Origin: Prochilodus magdalenae
Taxonomy: Eukaryota > Chordata > Actinopteri > Characiformes > Prochilodontidae
Direction of reading: 5' to 3'
NCBI GenBank assembly: GCA_024036415.1
Contig: JAMWET010003419.1
Coordinates: forward strand, 373,501-437,500
DNA length: 64,000 bases
Positions 12,777-24,983 of the stretch are shown in pieces (within the stretch, counting starts at the first letter, position 1; each line of letters starts with the position of its first letter). The translations under genes and the position numbers were made by a program. A model generated the notes under the pieces. The model was given only the letters and a program-made list of their open reading frames with translations, made no database searches and was not told the DNA's origin.

Positions 12777-15700
12777 TTTCAGTACATGTTTTCCTAAAAT
12801 GCCAGATGCAATCAGAAAAGCAGTATCAAGTGAAGCAAGGGGTAGAAAAGAAGGGAGGGGTTGTGTATGGGTGTATGTGATGAGGAGGTAGCCAATTCCA
12901 AGGATCTTACATTCTTCCAAAGCTTCAGGCATGGAGGTATGTTCCAGCTCTAAAGCCATCCAGTTTAGTGCATGCTTAGCCTGCCTTCAGGACAACAACT
13001 CTCTCTGTTTCGTTCTTTCTATCTCTCTCTCACTTGATTGCTTCTACACACTCAATACTATGCTTACAGTACTAGGCTTTGAACGTTTATTTTCTATGTA
13101 ATGATTTTGACAAAGCCAACTATGAGAGGTTCATTGTAAAAAAGTTTGCACCTGGGTAGTTAGCTAGAAAATCTAGACCTAAGCCTAGTTACAATATGCT
13201 AATTTCCACAAGCACAAAAGATCGTTAAGAAAAAGTGAAATGGCTCTAGAAATCTAGACCTGCAAGCACAACGATTCTGAGCGAATTGTGAAGCAATTCA
13301 ACCCAAGTTGAATATGTTTTGTAGGTGCACAACTTAGTTATTCAAAAAGGCACGAGTGCACAGAATTCATAATGCTTGCTTTGCATTCTAATAATGACTA
13401 GAAGGGACAGAACATGCTATTTCCTTGTGTTCCGATTCAGCTGGCGAAGAGACATGCCTGTTCTACAGTCCTTGCCATTTAAATTTGAATTTCCCCCTTT
13501 GAATCCAAACGCCGGTTCGTTTGATCTTTGCATGCGCCTCGCAGCCACCTCCTGCAGCAAGAGGCACCAATGGGAGACCCATAATAGGGCGCTCCCTCAA
13601 AGTCCTGTTAACCTGGATGAGTATATCCATGCCTGTAGGGAGCGAAAAGGCAGGTGGCGTCTGACCAGCCAGCAGATTTCAGTATTATGCCCTGTGCCAA
13701 CACAAAGCGACCACATAAGGCAAATCTACACATACACCATACTGTGGAAATGAATTCCTCTCCACCTTAAAAACATAGCACTTATTTATGTGTCCAAAAA
13801 TGTGAAGTAAAGCTTTAAAATTACTGAATGAAACACTGTGATCCTTTCGCTTTTCTAAAATGGGAAGTAGATTACCTCATATTGCACTTAGGAGTGAAAT
13901 GAAATTCCAAGAAAAAAAAGGTCCTCCTGCATCCAATGTGTATAGTTCTGGCAAAAAACCCAAATATTTCTTTGTAAAGGCTTTAAAAGTTTCTCTTGGA
14001 ATTTTTCTCTTTGGTATTGTTGTACCGTAGGTCCACAAAAGGGGTCATTAAAAACACACTGCAAAATTACACTTAGGTGAACTCCAATGAAGGGGTGAGG
14101 AAATTACTTAACAATGTTCAAGAACAGCCTGGACGTGAACCTTATGCGAGAGAGGCATCTATTTGCATAATCTTACAGAGGCTCCACTGGAGGTGCACCA
14201 TTTGAGCAGGTCTTGATTTTTAAGGCTGCACTTTTGAGCGATGGGGTCCACGCTAAATCCACGCTAAAGAGCAGCAATATTTACTTGGAGGTAAGGCTGA
14301 AAGATAAAGAGGGCGAACTCGCCCCCTCTGAATGCATTAGACGTGAACTTCCTTATCGGCAAGTCTCAGCATGGCGGCCGCTGAAGGAAGGACTTCTAGG
14401 GCTGGATATGCTCTTTGTTACTCAATTAGTTTACCGGCGACCCCCGCGGTCTAATATTCCTGGTTTGACAGCTTCGCAGACGTGCCCTTAATGTGCTAGA
14501 CCACCGGGACAGACGGGCAGACGTTGTCCAGACGTTTGCTTTCTCCGGTCCCTATCGAACGTTTTTATCTCACGAGAGAAACAGTCTGCGATAGCACACC
14601 AGATGACCGCCATGAGGAAAAAAAAAAAAAATCTCCAATTATTTTCGCACTGCATACTTTCATTTGGTGCTGTTTCTCCATCTGGAGTGGCGGGATGAGA
14701 GGCTCGTTGGCATCTGAGGAAAGGAAAGAGCGGATGGATGACCGGGAGTTTTGGGGAGGCTGAGATGTGAGGTTTGGGCTTCGGGGATGGTTGTCAGGGG
14801 CCAGAACATAAGGGGTGTGGGGTAGAAGGGCGACCCTTTTGCTTGGAACGAGGTGAGGTGAAAGTTTTGATGTCTCAGCCAACATGACACAGTGGGACAG
14901 AGATAGATTGAAGTGTCAGATCTAAGGCAGGGAAATGAGTCATGTTTTGAGCAGTACATTGCGTTCAAAACAAGCCTACATTCTAATATGGCTACAGAGC
15001 AGCTGGAGTTAACAGTCCTGATTTCCAGCATTGGTTTCCAGAATAGATGGGAAAAGTCGCTAAGCCAAAATTCTGCAAAACTATGAAGTTTTTCATGTTA
15101 ATCACATCAAGTCTTAAAAACAAATCACCACCTTTAGAACACTGCAGACAGACATCTTCAAAATATGTGTCTGCGTTTGGAATGGGTCAGGAGGCAATCT
15201 CGCACACACTTCACACACTGCGCTACCAATTAACTCATTCACACAGCGTAATTTGGAATTCCAACAGGGGGGATCACGTTTTGCAAACGAGAACAATTGC
15301 GGATTATCTCGACTGCTTTTCAAGGAAGTTGCTTCAGTGTCCTGTAAAGGGAGCCTTGACAGTGACAGATGGCAAAGCAGCTGGTGCCGCTCATACCCCT
15401 CTCAATCACACTCCACTATGTTTGTCGTGGAGTTTATTGGTGTTTGGCCACACCTTTGGCAAGATACTCTTATGCAAAGTAAGAGAGACAATACTGGGCA
15501 CAGTTTCGCTGACGCTGTTGTGATTAAACCGGATTAGGCTAATATCAGGAAGATCATCAAATTCTTCTGTTTCAAACCACCTATTTATGACATGTACTTT
15601 GTTCATAAACAAGCCTAATTGTGATTACCCAACTGCAAAAGATGATTTGTGACAAGTGGGTGGTGATTTAGACATATTGTGTGCACAGTGCAATAGATGT

Positions 15701-17200
15701 GGTATACACTTCCATTACTAGATAGTTGCATTAGCTTTGCAGCTCCAGTGCACAAACTAAAGAAACAGACTTCACACAATAAATGTGTTGGCCAACTACA
15801 TTTGGGTGGACATTGTATTTCTTTGTGATGCAATAAACAGGGGTCAAGACCTGAGCACCAGCTAGTGAAAACAAAAAACAACAGCTTTCTTCTTCTTGAT
15901 TTTTTCCTCTCAATGAAGCTTTTTATCTAATGGCAAATGTGCAAAAAGGACATGGAGAGAGGGATCTTGCCAAATATCAGGCTCTGAACAGAGTAAAGAA
16001 TAAACCAAAACAGTGAATAAACATCACCATTTGGAGTGTCACTTCCTTTAACTGAGAAAAAGATAGAATCAAATGAGGTCTAGATTGTGCCATTCCTAAA
16101 CCTTCCATTTCTGAACTTAGTTTACTGGCACCACGGTAATGTTTCCTGTTATTGTGCCAAACTACACAGCCGTCACTTGAGTCACAATGTGGTTCTGCTT
16201 ATCATCCCCGCCGCTCTATCTGTTTGCCTGTCTGAGTTGCATGGAGATGACGAGGGAGGGGGGCTGAATGTCAGGTTCACTTGTAGATGAAGTCGACCAT
16301 GTATTATCTAAGCGCTACTCATCTGTAGCTTAGGGTAGCACTGTGTGCACGAGTAGTGTGATGAACACACCCCTGTCGTCTGACTGAGAGCTGAGAAGGT
16401 GGATCCTTTGGACATGACTCCAAATAAAGGGAAAGGACAATGTACCTCAAACCCCCCTCCTCAATGAGGTCATGACTCATAGTTATCCATACCACTCTGA
16501 CGCTGGATTGTCCACCTTTCACTGAGAACTAAGAGAAGATCAAACAAGAGCTTATTTTGAAGGTTCTCTAAAGAGACCTACTGTTTTTGGTGAAGCGCAG
16601 GTGGGACTAAAATTGGCATTAAGCTTGTGGTTTGGTGATGAGTTTCATTTAATTGTCTATGCTAGAGTTTACGCAGACAATGAAGTGAATAGCAGGGGTT
16701 TCAGCAAAAAGCCAGATCATTACCATTTGAGCCATTAGAGACGGCCCCAGCCTGGCGATTGGGTAAAAGCCCAACAAAGTAATTGGTGCATGCAATCACA
16801 AATTGGTTCCCCGCCTAAAATTTGGGCCTATTATTTCATTAGATAAAGCCACATTCGGGGTGCCAAAATCATTTGTGTGTCCAACATGGAATTAAAATCC
16901 TGTTACTGCCTGATACCAGACCACATTACCAGCCACTGACAGGGAAGATGTCCAAGTTGATAAGTAAAGTAAAGCTGATGGAATTATATAAAAAACATTG
17001 TAAAATACGTCAGATTTAGCGATGTTTGCTAAATCAAGTGATGCTGCTTGTCTCCGCTTAGATATTCCCCTGGTTAGGAGTATAAAAGTACAGCTTGCAT
17101 ATATAATTAGATGTAACTGTAAATAATTGGTTATGCATGTGTGCACATGAGAACGATGGTTCGAAAGAGTGTGTGCATGTGCGTGTGCATGCATTTCAGA

Positions 17201-17219
17201 ATGTGTGTGTGTGTGTGTG
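17201..17219. repeat. (TG)n microsatellite
   Basis: Nine GT units within a wider GT/GC-rich stretch from 17164. Confidence 0.9.
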
Positions 17220-18107
17220 CTCCATCCATACTCCACTCTCAAGTCCCACTGATTCTCCTTTCCAGCCATGTTGAATCCTCTTTCCTTATCAGGCCAGTCC
17301 AGGCCCTGCATCAGGCTCTCCTTGCTATGACAGAGGCTACAACAATAGGCGTGCGATACCGCTGCTTAGAGCTGCGTTTCGGAGGGGAAACCTGCCACGG
17401 GCACAGATTAACAACACACACACGCACTCACAAACACACACTCTATATCACACACATACACATCCCCACACACATCCCCGCACTCCTACAAAAACAGATT
17501 GCAGCCTCCAAAACAAAACATTTTTCAGAAGGCCCTGGCTCCTTGATTAATGAAGTAATGACAAGAAGAAAAATATAATTTTGGAGTGCGGAGGGAAAAA
17601 AAGAGAAAAAAAGGAAATATAAAGGAGGCCAAGCCGCCACTTGTTCAAGTTTTGGGCCACGAACAATGAGCCTATTGGAGGGAGATGGGAGGAGAGAGGG
17701 AGGTGATAAACGGAGGAGTGACAGCTTGAAGAATTCCTCCCTAACCCCCTGCTAAATTACAGAATAAAAACCTCCACTTTGCTCTCTCTCTCTTCTTCTC
17801 TCTATGTTAAGCGCCCCCTCTATAAATGAAGACAGTATCTTGTCATTTTTCCAGTCTTGAGCACCCCAAACAGGTAACATGCTCCACAGCTGGCTGACCA
17901 CAGACACGGAGGTGTGTTTTACTGCTGTCTGCAGCCTAGAGACCATCCTATTAGAGACAAGGGAAACAGCTGGATGCACAAGCCAGCCAGAGTGTACATG
18001 TTTACAGTTGAAGTGACAGTTCACAAAAAAAATCATTCTATACTACCCATACGCAAAAGGAAAACTTATTGTGAGTAATGCAAAACCATGACTTTGCAAA
18101 GCAATGA

Positions 18108-18140
18108 CAATTATGTCCAAAAGTTTGGACACCCCGGTAT
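18108..18140. mobile_element. Possible DNA-transposon terminal sequence
   Basis: TATGTCCAAAAGTTTGGACA, followed by CCCC, resembles the terminal repeats of common fish Tc1-like non-autonomous elements. No matching inverted copy was located nearby, so this is a solo or decayed end. Confidence 0.35.
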
Positions 18141-21111
18141 AGTGATATTCTGATTATTCACATGAAAGCAAGACCACACATCTCCAACAGAGAACACACC
18201 TAAATATGGTATTTTCTGCAAATATTTTTCTGAAAGTTGTAGTGCAACTGTATTGTGTATACTAGGTCCCTAATATGGTAAGCTCAGCAAATACCCTCAG
18301 AAAAAAATCAGCTCTTGTCCTCCATTTTCTTTAACCTGTGCATTTCTTTAGTCAGCATGTTGCTTGTTACGTGAGCTTTTGTGCTTTGCTGAAAACGAGA
18401 TCAGCTGTCCTCCCGCCATCCTAACATACGCTTGTTTTGGCTGCAACCGTAACATCTGAGCTCTGATTAGTTAGCATGATTTTAATGCATCTGTACAATG
18501 CAGAAATTAGAGCAGGCCCAGAATTGAAAAATGACCTCGCATCGCAGTCTGTCAATTTCAGAGTTGGTAGTGGAATTAATACACGTGTGTCAGTAATGTT
18601 TTTTTATTCGTAAAAATCCAACTGACCTTAACGGAAGCTAAAATGACAGAGTTTCTTTCTGACTGACTCACACACCTCTAAACTGATCACTGCCTGTTCC
18701 TCTAGGTTCATTCACCTACTTCACCCTATAGACATAACTGAGACACAGCAAAAACCTATCTTGTGCACTGCTTAAGCTCCACATTTAGATGATGGCAGGA
18801 ACCAAATCCTGAGATTTTAGGCTTTCTAATTGTATACTGTATTATCATTTTACTGTATTTGATGCCTACAATGTTAAGAGTAAGAGTGCCATTACCAATA
18901 TAGTGATCTAGAAATAGCTGCGTGCTGTGATTATATTTCTACATAAAGCACTTATAGTACGTCTGGTATAAATGGTATAAAGACTGTCTTCCATATAAAT
19001 TATGGACAGTATCTATTAATCAGCTAAAATAGCTACAAAGCCAAACTTTATAAGCATGTCTTTTAGAAATTATTTAAGGCAGTTTGAGGCAAATGTGTGA
19101 TGATTTAGACATGCAATTTGTATAATGCAAACTGGGGTATAGCCTAAGTCTCTATAGCTTGGCTGCATTAGGTTAGTAGCTCAACTCAAGCAAAACACCA
19201 AACTTGACTGAATGCATCCCTGGTAAGAAAAGTATTTTTGTTTTAACATTGTGTAAGGTTTCCTGGCTGCACTGCCTGGACTTAAAACATAGCTCCTGTT
19301 CTCCAACTTGAAACTAAGTCCCGTAATTAGTGCCATGTCCATTCATTAGCTCAGCACTCAGCCGAAAGCCATGCTAACGGCCATCTTGGAAGCAACCCCC
19401 ATCTCACATACGCGCACAAATCGGGGGTCCATTATTAGACAGCTTCCAAATCAATTACGAACACTTAAAACGAACACTGGGCAGCGGGCAAGAGCAGGAG
19501 AGCCGGAGCCATAGGCCGCCATAAGGGCTGAGTCCAGGCCCGGTAATTACCGTGATGGAGACACCTGCTACTCAATAACTTCGACCCAGCAGGCCGGCCA
19601 CCGCATGGCAGACATTTATGTCCGAGTGTCATCATTAATTTGTGTTAATTTGGGAGGTGTGTATGTGTGTGTGTGTTTGAGGGGGAGTGAGCTTGTCGCT
19701 CACCTGTACAGGACCTGCTGGGTAATTGGGCTCTAATGGCCTGATTGATCTGCAGGAAGTGAGAGAGCGAGAGATATAGAGAAAGAGAAGAGAGATGCAG
19801 CCTGCCCAACCCACACACTCTCACACGCCTACGCAGGGAGAGAAAGATGAAGTCTAGAGGTAGAGTGAAAATAAGGGCTGCCCGGAGGACCCAGAGGGTG
19901 CTGAACAGACAAAATATCTTAAAACTCGCTCATAAGCTGCAAGATCAAATTTTGAGGCTAAATTCCCCGTTTGTAAATTCTCTGCCCTACAACCGTTTCT
20001 CTGTCTAATCAAGAGCTTTGCAGGCTGCGCCCATGTGGATGAAAATGCAGAAAAGCTTACAAGTCACGGTTATTGCCAGTACTAACAAAATATGATGTCA
20101 TTTTACCTGAATAATTTCTCATTTGCAGCTCACTCAGGCTCCTTCTTAAAAGTGTGGATTCTAAACCTTTAATTAGTAGAAGTAGAAATGGACATATTTA
20201 GCTATGAGCTGTTCTGTAACCACCTCACAAACAATCATCACAGTGAGGTCAATTAATATTTCTTATTTATTATGAAATATACTTTTAAAAAGTAAAAGTG
20301 TATCATTTTTATGGAGTTTACGCTGAGCTCACATGCAGCTGAACATGGACTAGTTATGAGCGATGTGAAACAGTAATAAAATGGAAGTGCATTTGTTCAG
20401 GTCAGACAGGCATCAATAAAATCGTTGATAAATGAATGTAATTTATGTATAGTACAATTTATAAACAAATTTGCAAACAAGTAATCATGTACTCATTCAG
20501 AAACAAGCTCTCCTAAGGCTACTGAACCTTTATAATGAAGGTATGTACACTGGAGCAGACATTTGGCATCAAATGCTTGTGCCCTTTAATCTTACGTTAA
20601 TTTAAAGCCATACTGCCACATTGTTGTTAAAGCTGTATGTTTCCCAGAGAGCAACAAACCACAGAAAGCGTAGATCTAAAGTGCAGATTTGAACCTGTTG
20701 ATACAGTTGATATTATGTATATCGAATACAATTCATTATTTAATTACGCAATTATTAATGTAGTTACGTAATGTAGATTGAATGTATAGCAAAATGACAT
20801 TAACACTATACTCCCAAGCTTTAAATATGACATAAAATAGAGTACATGGGCCGAGCCGAGGTGTAGAAACACTTTTTCTTCTTTCACATTTTTCTCCAAG
20901 GCTGCTATTGTATGAAACACTGCTCCACAGGCAAAATAACTCACTGTTCTAACAGCTTTGGAGTAACCACTTCACAGTATTAAATCAATAGCTGGGACTT
21001 TTGTGAGAGATGACTCACTGAGTCGTAAATCATTTGGATGTATCGTTTGAATGGAATGGTGGATGGGATCCAGACTGAGGCGTCTGTATTTTGTCGTGTG
21101 TAAACACACGC

Positions 21112-21132
21112 TCACACACACACACACACACA
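21112..21132. repeat. (CA)n microsatellite
   Basis: About ten CA units. Confidence 0.95.
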
Positions 21133-23307
21133 GACACACTTAAAAACACACAAGGTTACCAGCAGAGCGTGGCATCATCTCAGGCCACTGCAAACTCCTA
21201 GCACCCCTCAACACCCACCCCCCTCTAGCCATACCACATCTTTACTGACTTCCCCAGTCAGTCCATCAGCTGTAAAATCTGCCCTTCGCACTGATAAAGG
21301 CTCATCATGTGCCCTATCTTTGGCCTGCAGATGCTCAGATCAACCTCCCTCTCAGATCAACCGCCTTCTTTTTCTCTTTCGTGCTCTCTCTCTCTCTCTC
21401 CTTCACTCTGATTCCATCATGCCTGGGGGGGCTCTATCAATCCACTTCACTTGGTGCAGCCCTCCCAACCCACAGCCCACTTTGTCATCCATCACTCTGC
21501 CCACACAGTCGTATTGGTGGGCTACTTTAGCCCAAAACCACTAACCCCTCAATGACACAGACTCCCGTCTATTCTAACTGAACCTGTAACCTCTCGCCTT
21601 TACACAGACAAGTAATCACATTCAGATTATTAAAAGAACCCATTTGGACGAAAAGACTGTAAGGCAATGGTTCACGAACCAACGCTTTGATAATAAGAAA
21701 ATCATAGATCTGCTCAATTGGAGACGTGGAACGAGACCTTCGGTATTACCCAGGGGCAAGTCGATATAAGCTTGCTACCTTAGTGGGTCAACTTTCTAAA
21801 CCCCATAGGGTCAGACCCTTTGGAAATCCGGCAGACAAAAAGATTCAACAACGGCTGCGAGTTACCATCACATATAAAAATGATGATTTCTGTTGATGAG
21901 ATGGAAGAACATCTAGTTCTATTCCTGCTGTGATAATCTGCTGAGGTCACGCTGATACTTAGAGAGAAAATCATTCTCTTCATGTAACTCTCTTCATCAC
22001 ACACTAATGCAACAGATATTCAGGGTACAGATGTCCAGAACAGGGCAATGATCCCAAAAAGAAAAAAGGATCTACACTTTATCCCTCTGCAGCTACAGAT
22101 TGATATTTCTAAATTTGATTCTGTTATTAATTTAAACGTATTAATATGCCAACTGAGCACATCGCCCTATAGAGATGAACACTATAGTAGTGGTCACCAA
22201 CTTGTAGACTCTGGAAATCTAGTTCTACCTACATAATTCTGTCACAAACACCTCCACATATTTAACAGATTGATTAACAGATGCATTAGCTTCAGGTGCA
22301 GGGGGGGTTAGTCAGTAAGATGCAGGCTGAAACTTTGCAGCAACGTAGCTCTTAAGGAATACAGTGAGTAGCTACTCACCTATACCACCTCTAAGTAAGG
22401 GTTGGTCAGTTAGATAATTTATCATTACTGTGAATTGCAATTTTAGACAGATATCACTACTAGTTAAAGCTATATAGTGTTTTATTCTATGTTCTGCCAT
22501 TAGACTCTACTACTCTAATGTAAACAATCACGGTAAAGGTCCACTGCTAACCTTAGAATTAGCAAACGCATGTATGTAGTGATAGGGCTTTCTTATACTA
22601 TGGCAGGTCACCTTCAGTTTGATTTTGAAAAACACCTTCTATAACCCCGATTATAATATCTTAGTATATATGGAAACTTGCATCATCATCAACCCCTGTA
22701 TCATAAAATATATCATATCACCAGGTTCTTGCTTACACACAGCCCTAAAAGCCAGCTATTGAACATGCCTGAAATGCACTTTATATAGACTGATTTAGAG
22801 TAAAAATGACCAGGCATGAATCATAAAACGATTTGCCTGGATAAATACAAGAGATAAAGTACTGCTTGATAAGTGTATATGGAGCTACATTTGAGCTTCT
22901 GTGGACAGCCACTGGCTGAGTTGGTTATAAATAATGACTCTGGTACTCTATATAAGAATACGTGATCTAATGTAAAGGTTCTAAATGTCTACAAAGATGA
23001 TACTATAGTCATATACTAGGTTTGGTTATAGTCATAACGTCATGGAATCATTTGAATTAGACTATTTTTAAAGTCCTCTTCAGAGCTGTACTGGAAAAAA
23101 AATTCTCCAAAGTGTTAAGGAAAATTATTTAATAAAATAATCCCCGAGAACAGCGCCTCCGAGTCCAAACTCCGCACGGACTGTTCCTTATGTTTCTGAC
23201 AGGATAAATATGAGATTCGTTACAATTTTTAATAAGTGTTTCTTAATTAATCCACATTCAAAATGGAGTGTTAAACCCTGAAGGACTCCTCTTTCTTCCA
23301 GAGCAGC

Positions 23308-23384
23308 CAGGTCAACACTCTCTCTCTCTCACTTTCTATCTCTGCCTCTCTCTGTCTCTCTCTCTCTCTCTATGTCTCTCTTTC
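23308..23384. repeat. Imperfect (CT)n array
   Basis: Compound CT-rich tract with short interruptions. Confidence 0.85.
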
Positions 23385-24049
23385 CCCCTTTTCAACTAAA
23401 GACAACTTAACAGAGACAGCCTTTTAAACATGTGGGGCTGGCTGATTGATGTACAGCCGGACTGAGAATGACATCAAATAAAACAGATCGAATCCATTCA
23501 ATCGAGGCCTGGACTCCACTCAAAATCCACCAATTAAAGCATTTAGTCATAAAATATGCAGATTAAATGGTTAAAATGGATGCACTTCAAAGGCTTCCGT
23601 TGGAGGCCAATTTGACTCCGGAACAGTCAAAGCGATGAGTTTGGTTTGTGTTTGAATGTCATGGGAGTTTTTTTTTTTTTTTTGGTCTCTCTCACACTTC
23701 ATTAAAATTGGCATAGACAGTTCAGATGTACTCATGTGGGGAACCTTCTAGAAAGCAGAAATGGAAATTAGAACACTTTGAGGAAAACTGACCTGGTCTT
23801 GACAATGAACAAGTCTGCCATTTGAAAACGTTAATACTATAGTCAAGTTTCATAAAAAGAAGAAAAAGAATTTGGAAAAGGTTAGCACAGTGGTGCCAAA
23901 AAATATTGTGCCTGGATCAAAAAGACAAAACAATATAAGGTAAGTAGGCCTGTGCGCTACTCTTTGGGCAGCCCTGGAGTAGGGTAAAGTTTGGTGCAGG
24001 GTTGTAGAATATGATATTCCTTTAAGAAAAATTACTTCACAGTACAGTG

Positions 24050-24285
24050 ACCAACTGGTATACTGCCTTATGCTTTTATACTCTAAATATGTAAACTGTA
24101 TATTATTTGTCCATATTTAGTTTGTTTATTGCTTGTATGCTGTGTAGATTGTGTAGAGTGTGTATATATATGTTTACTGTGTATATTGTGGACTGTCAGT
24201 TATGTGTAAATTGGTAAAGTACTAGAGAGACACAAACTGCAAAAAAAAAATTCCTTGTGTGTGCCAGTAGACCTGATTCTGATTC
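24050..24285 (+). mobile_element. LINE-like (L2/CR1-type) 3' tail relic
   Basis: The stretch ends with AATTCCTTGTGTGTGCCAGT, then AGACCTGATTCTGATTC. This is the 3' terminus style (ATTTCCTTGTGTGT...TGATTCTGATTC) seen on many fish L2-like LINEs and their SINEs. The upstream portion is AT/GT-rich and degenerate. The 5' boundary is uncertain. Confidence 0.5.
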
Positions 24286-24329
24286 CCATGTGGCATAGCT
24301 GCCTAAGATTTTGCTTTATTGTCAGGATC

Positions 24330-24810
24330 ATGAGTATACAGTGTGGAGTAATCCTGCATGGAGCATTACAGGTTAAATTGTATATACATGGGAGGCAGTG
24401 TTATGATCTGGGTAGCTTCAGGTTTCGTCTCAGAAACACTGTGTGGCAATAATAATAAGTTATCTGACCACCTGAACTGCACTGTATGTCCACGTTATAC
24501 CATGAATAGAGTTTTTCCCTCCCCTGATTGCACAGGAATTTCCAGAATGACAAGCTGACTCAAATTGTGAAAGGGTATGACGGCGGGAGTATGAGGAATC
24601 ATGTTATGCGTGAATTGAGCATAACAGAGCCCTGATCCCAACCCTACTAAAAGTTTTTGGGATGTGCTGAAGGATACTAGAAACGTGGTTACATTTTTTT
24701 ATCAATACAATATATGGGACAAAAGCAAATACGACTCTGAATGAAAATCAATGTTGCAAAGTTTTTGAAACAAAAGCAAAGGCAGTCTAAAGTGGTCCAA
24801 CAAATTCTGT
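24330..24810 (+). pseudogene. Tc1-like transposase relic
   Basis: In-frame remnants of a Tc1-family transposase are readable on the plus strand. MGGSVMIWVASGF, at about 24388-24426, corresponds to the GGSVM.WG.F motif. PDPNPTKSFWDVLK, at about 24633-24674, corresponds to the PDLNPIE.LWDVLK catalytic segment. The intervening frame is broken by stops and shifts, so this is dead. It lies between a LINE tail and zfpm2 exon 4, about 50 bp from the exon 4 donor and on the opposite strand from the gene. Exact ends are not resolved. Confidence 0.75.
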
Positions 24811-24858
24811 TTTTCAATTTTGCCAATTATGAATAAAAAGAGAAGAACCTGAACATAC

Positions 24859-24983
24859 CAGGCCAGCTGTATCTGTGCTCATCTCGATCTTGCCATCAAA
24901 AGGTCCCCATGTGGTCCCCACAGGAAGCTGTTGACGGCTGTGAATTCGGCGCTCGCCATCTTTGTTCAGCAGGTCTAGTTCTC
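24859..24983 (-). CDS. zfpm2: zfpm2 (FOG2) coding exon 4: first half of the PR-like domain
   Basis: This exon encodes about 42 residues at the start of the divergent PR (SET-like) domain of FOG proteins. On the minus strand the acceptor is gctttgtctcacag before GAGAACTAGAC, and the donor is GGCCTG before gtatgt. The frame reads [20 protein letters not shown], then [14 protein letters not shown] and [21 protein letters not shown] is essentially identical to the human FOG2 segment as I recall it and is the most diagnostic motif in the window. The first two bases (GA) complete an Arg codon with the last A of exon 3, and the exon ends on a codon boundary (125 bp, phase 1 in, phase 0 out). The PR domain of FOG proteins is thought not to be a catalytic methyltransferase. 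A Tc1-like transposon relic ends roughly 50 bp beyond the donor. Confidence 0.96.

Larger units (their letters stand above)
5373..24858 (-). other. zfpm2: zfpm2 intron 4 (about 19.5 kb)
   Basis: This intron separates the two PR-domain exons, with donor gtatgt at the 24858 end and a ctgcag acceptor at the 5373 end. No coding sequence is recognisable. It holds CT, AT, CA and GT microsatellites, a Tc1-like element with visible terminal repeats (12270-12776), and a LINE tail plus Tc1 relic abutting exon 4. Stretches such as 6340-6720, 9080-9600, 11560-11960, 13480-13700, 14130-14500, 16730-16870 and 19330-19650 look non-repetitive, with short homeodomain- and GATA-like words. They are candidates for conserved non-coding DNA, not demonstrated. 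I see nothing definite elsewhere in the intron. Confidence 0.85.
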
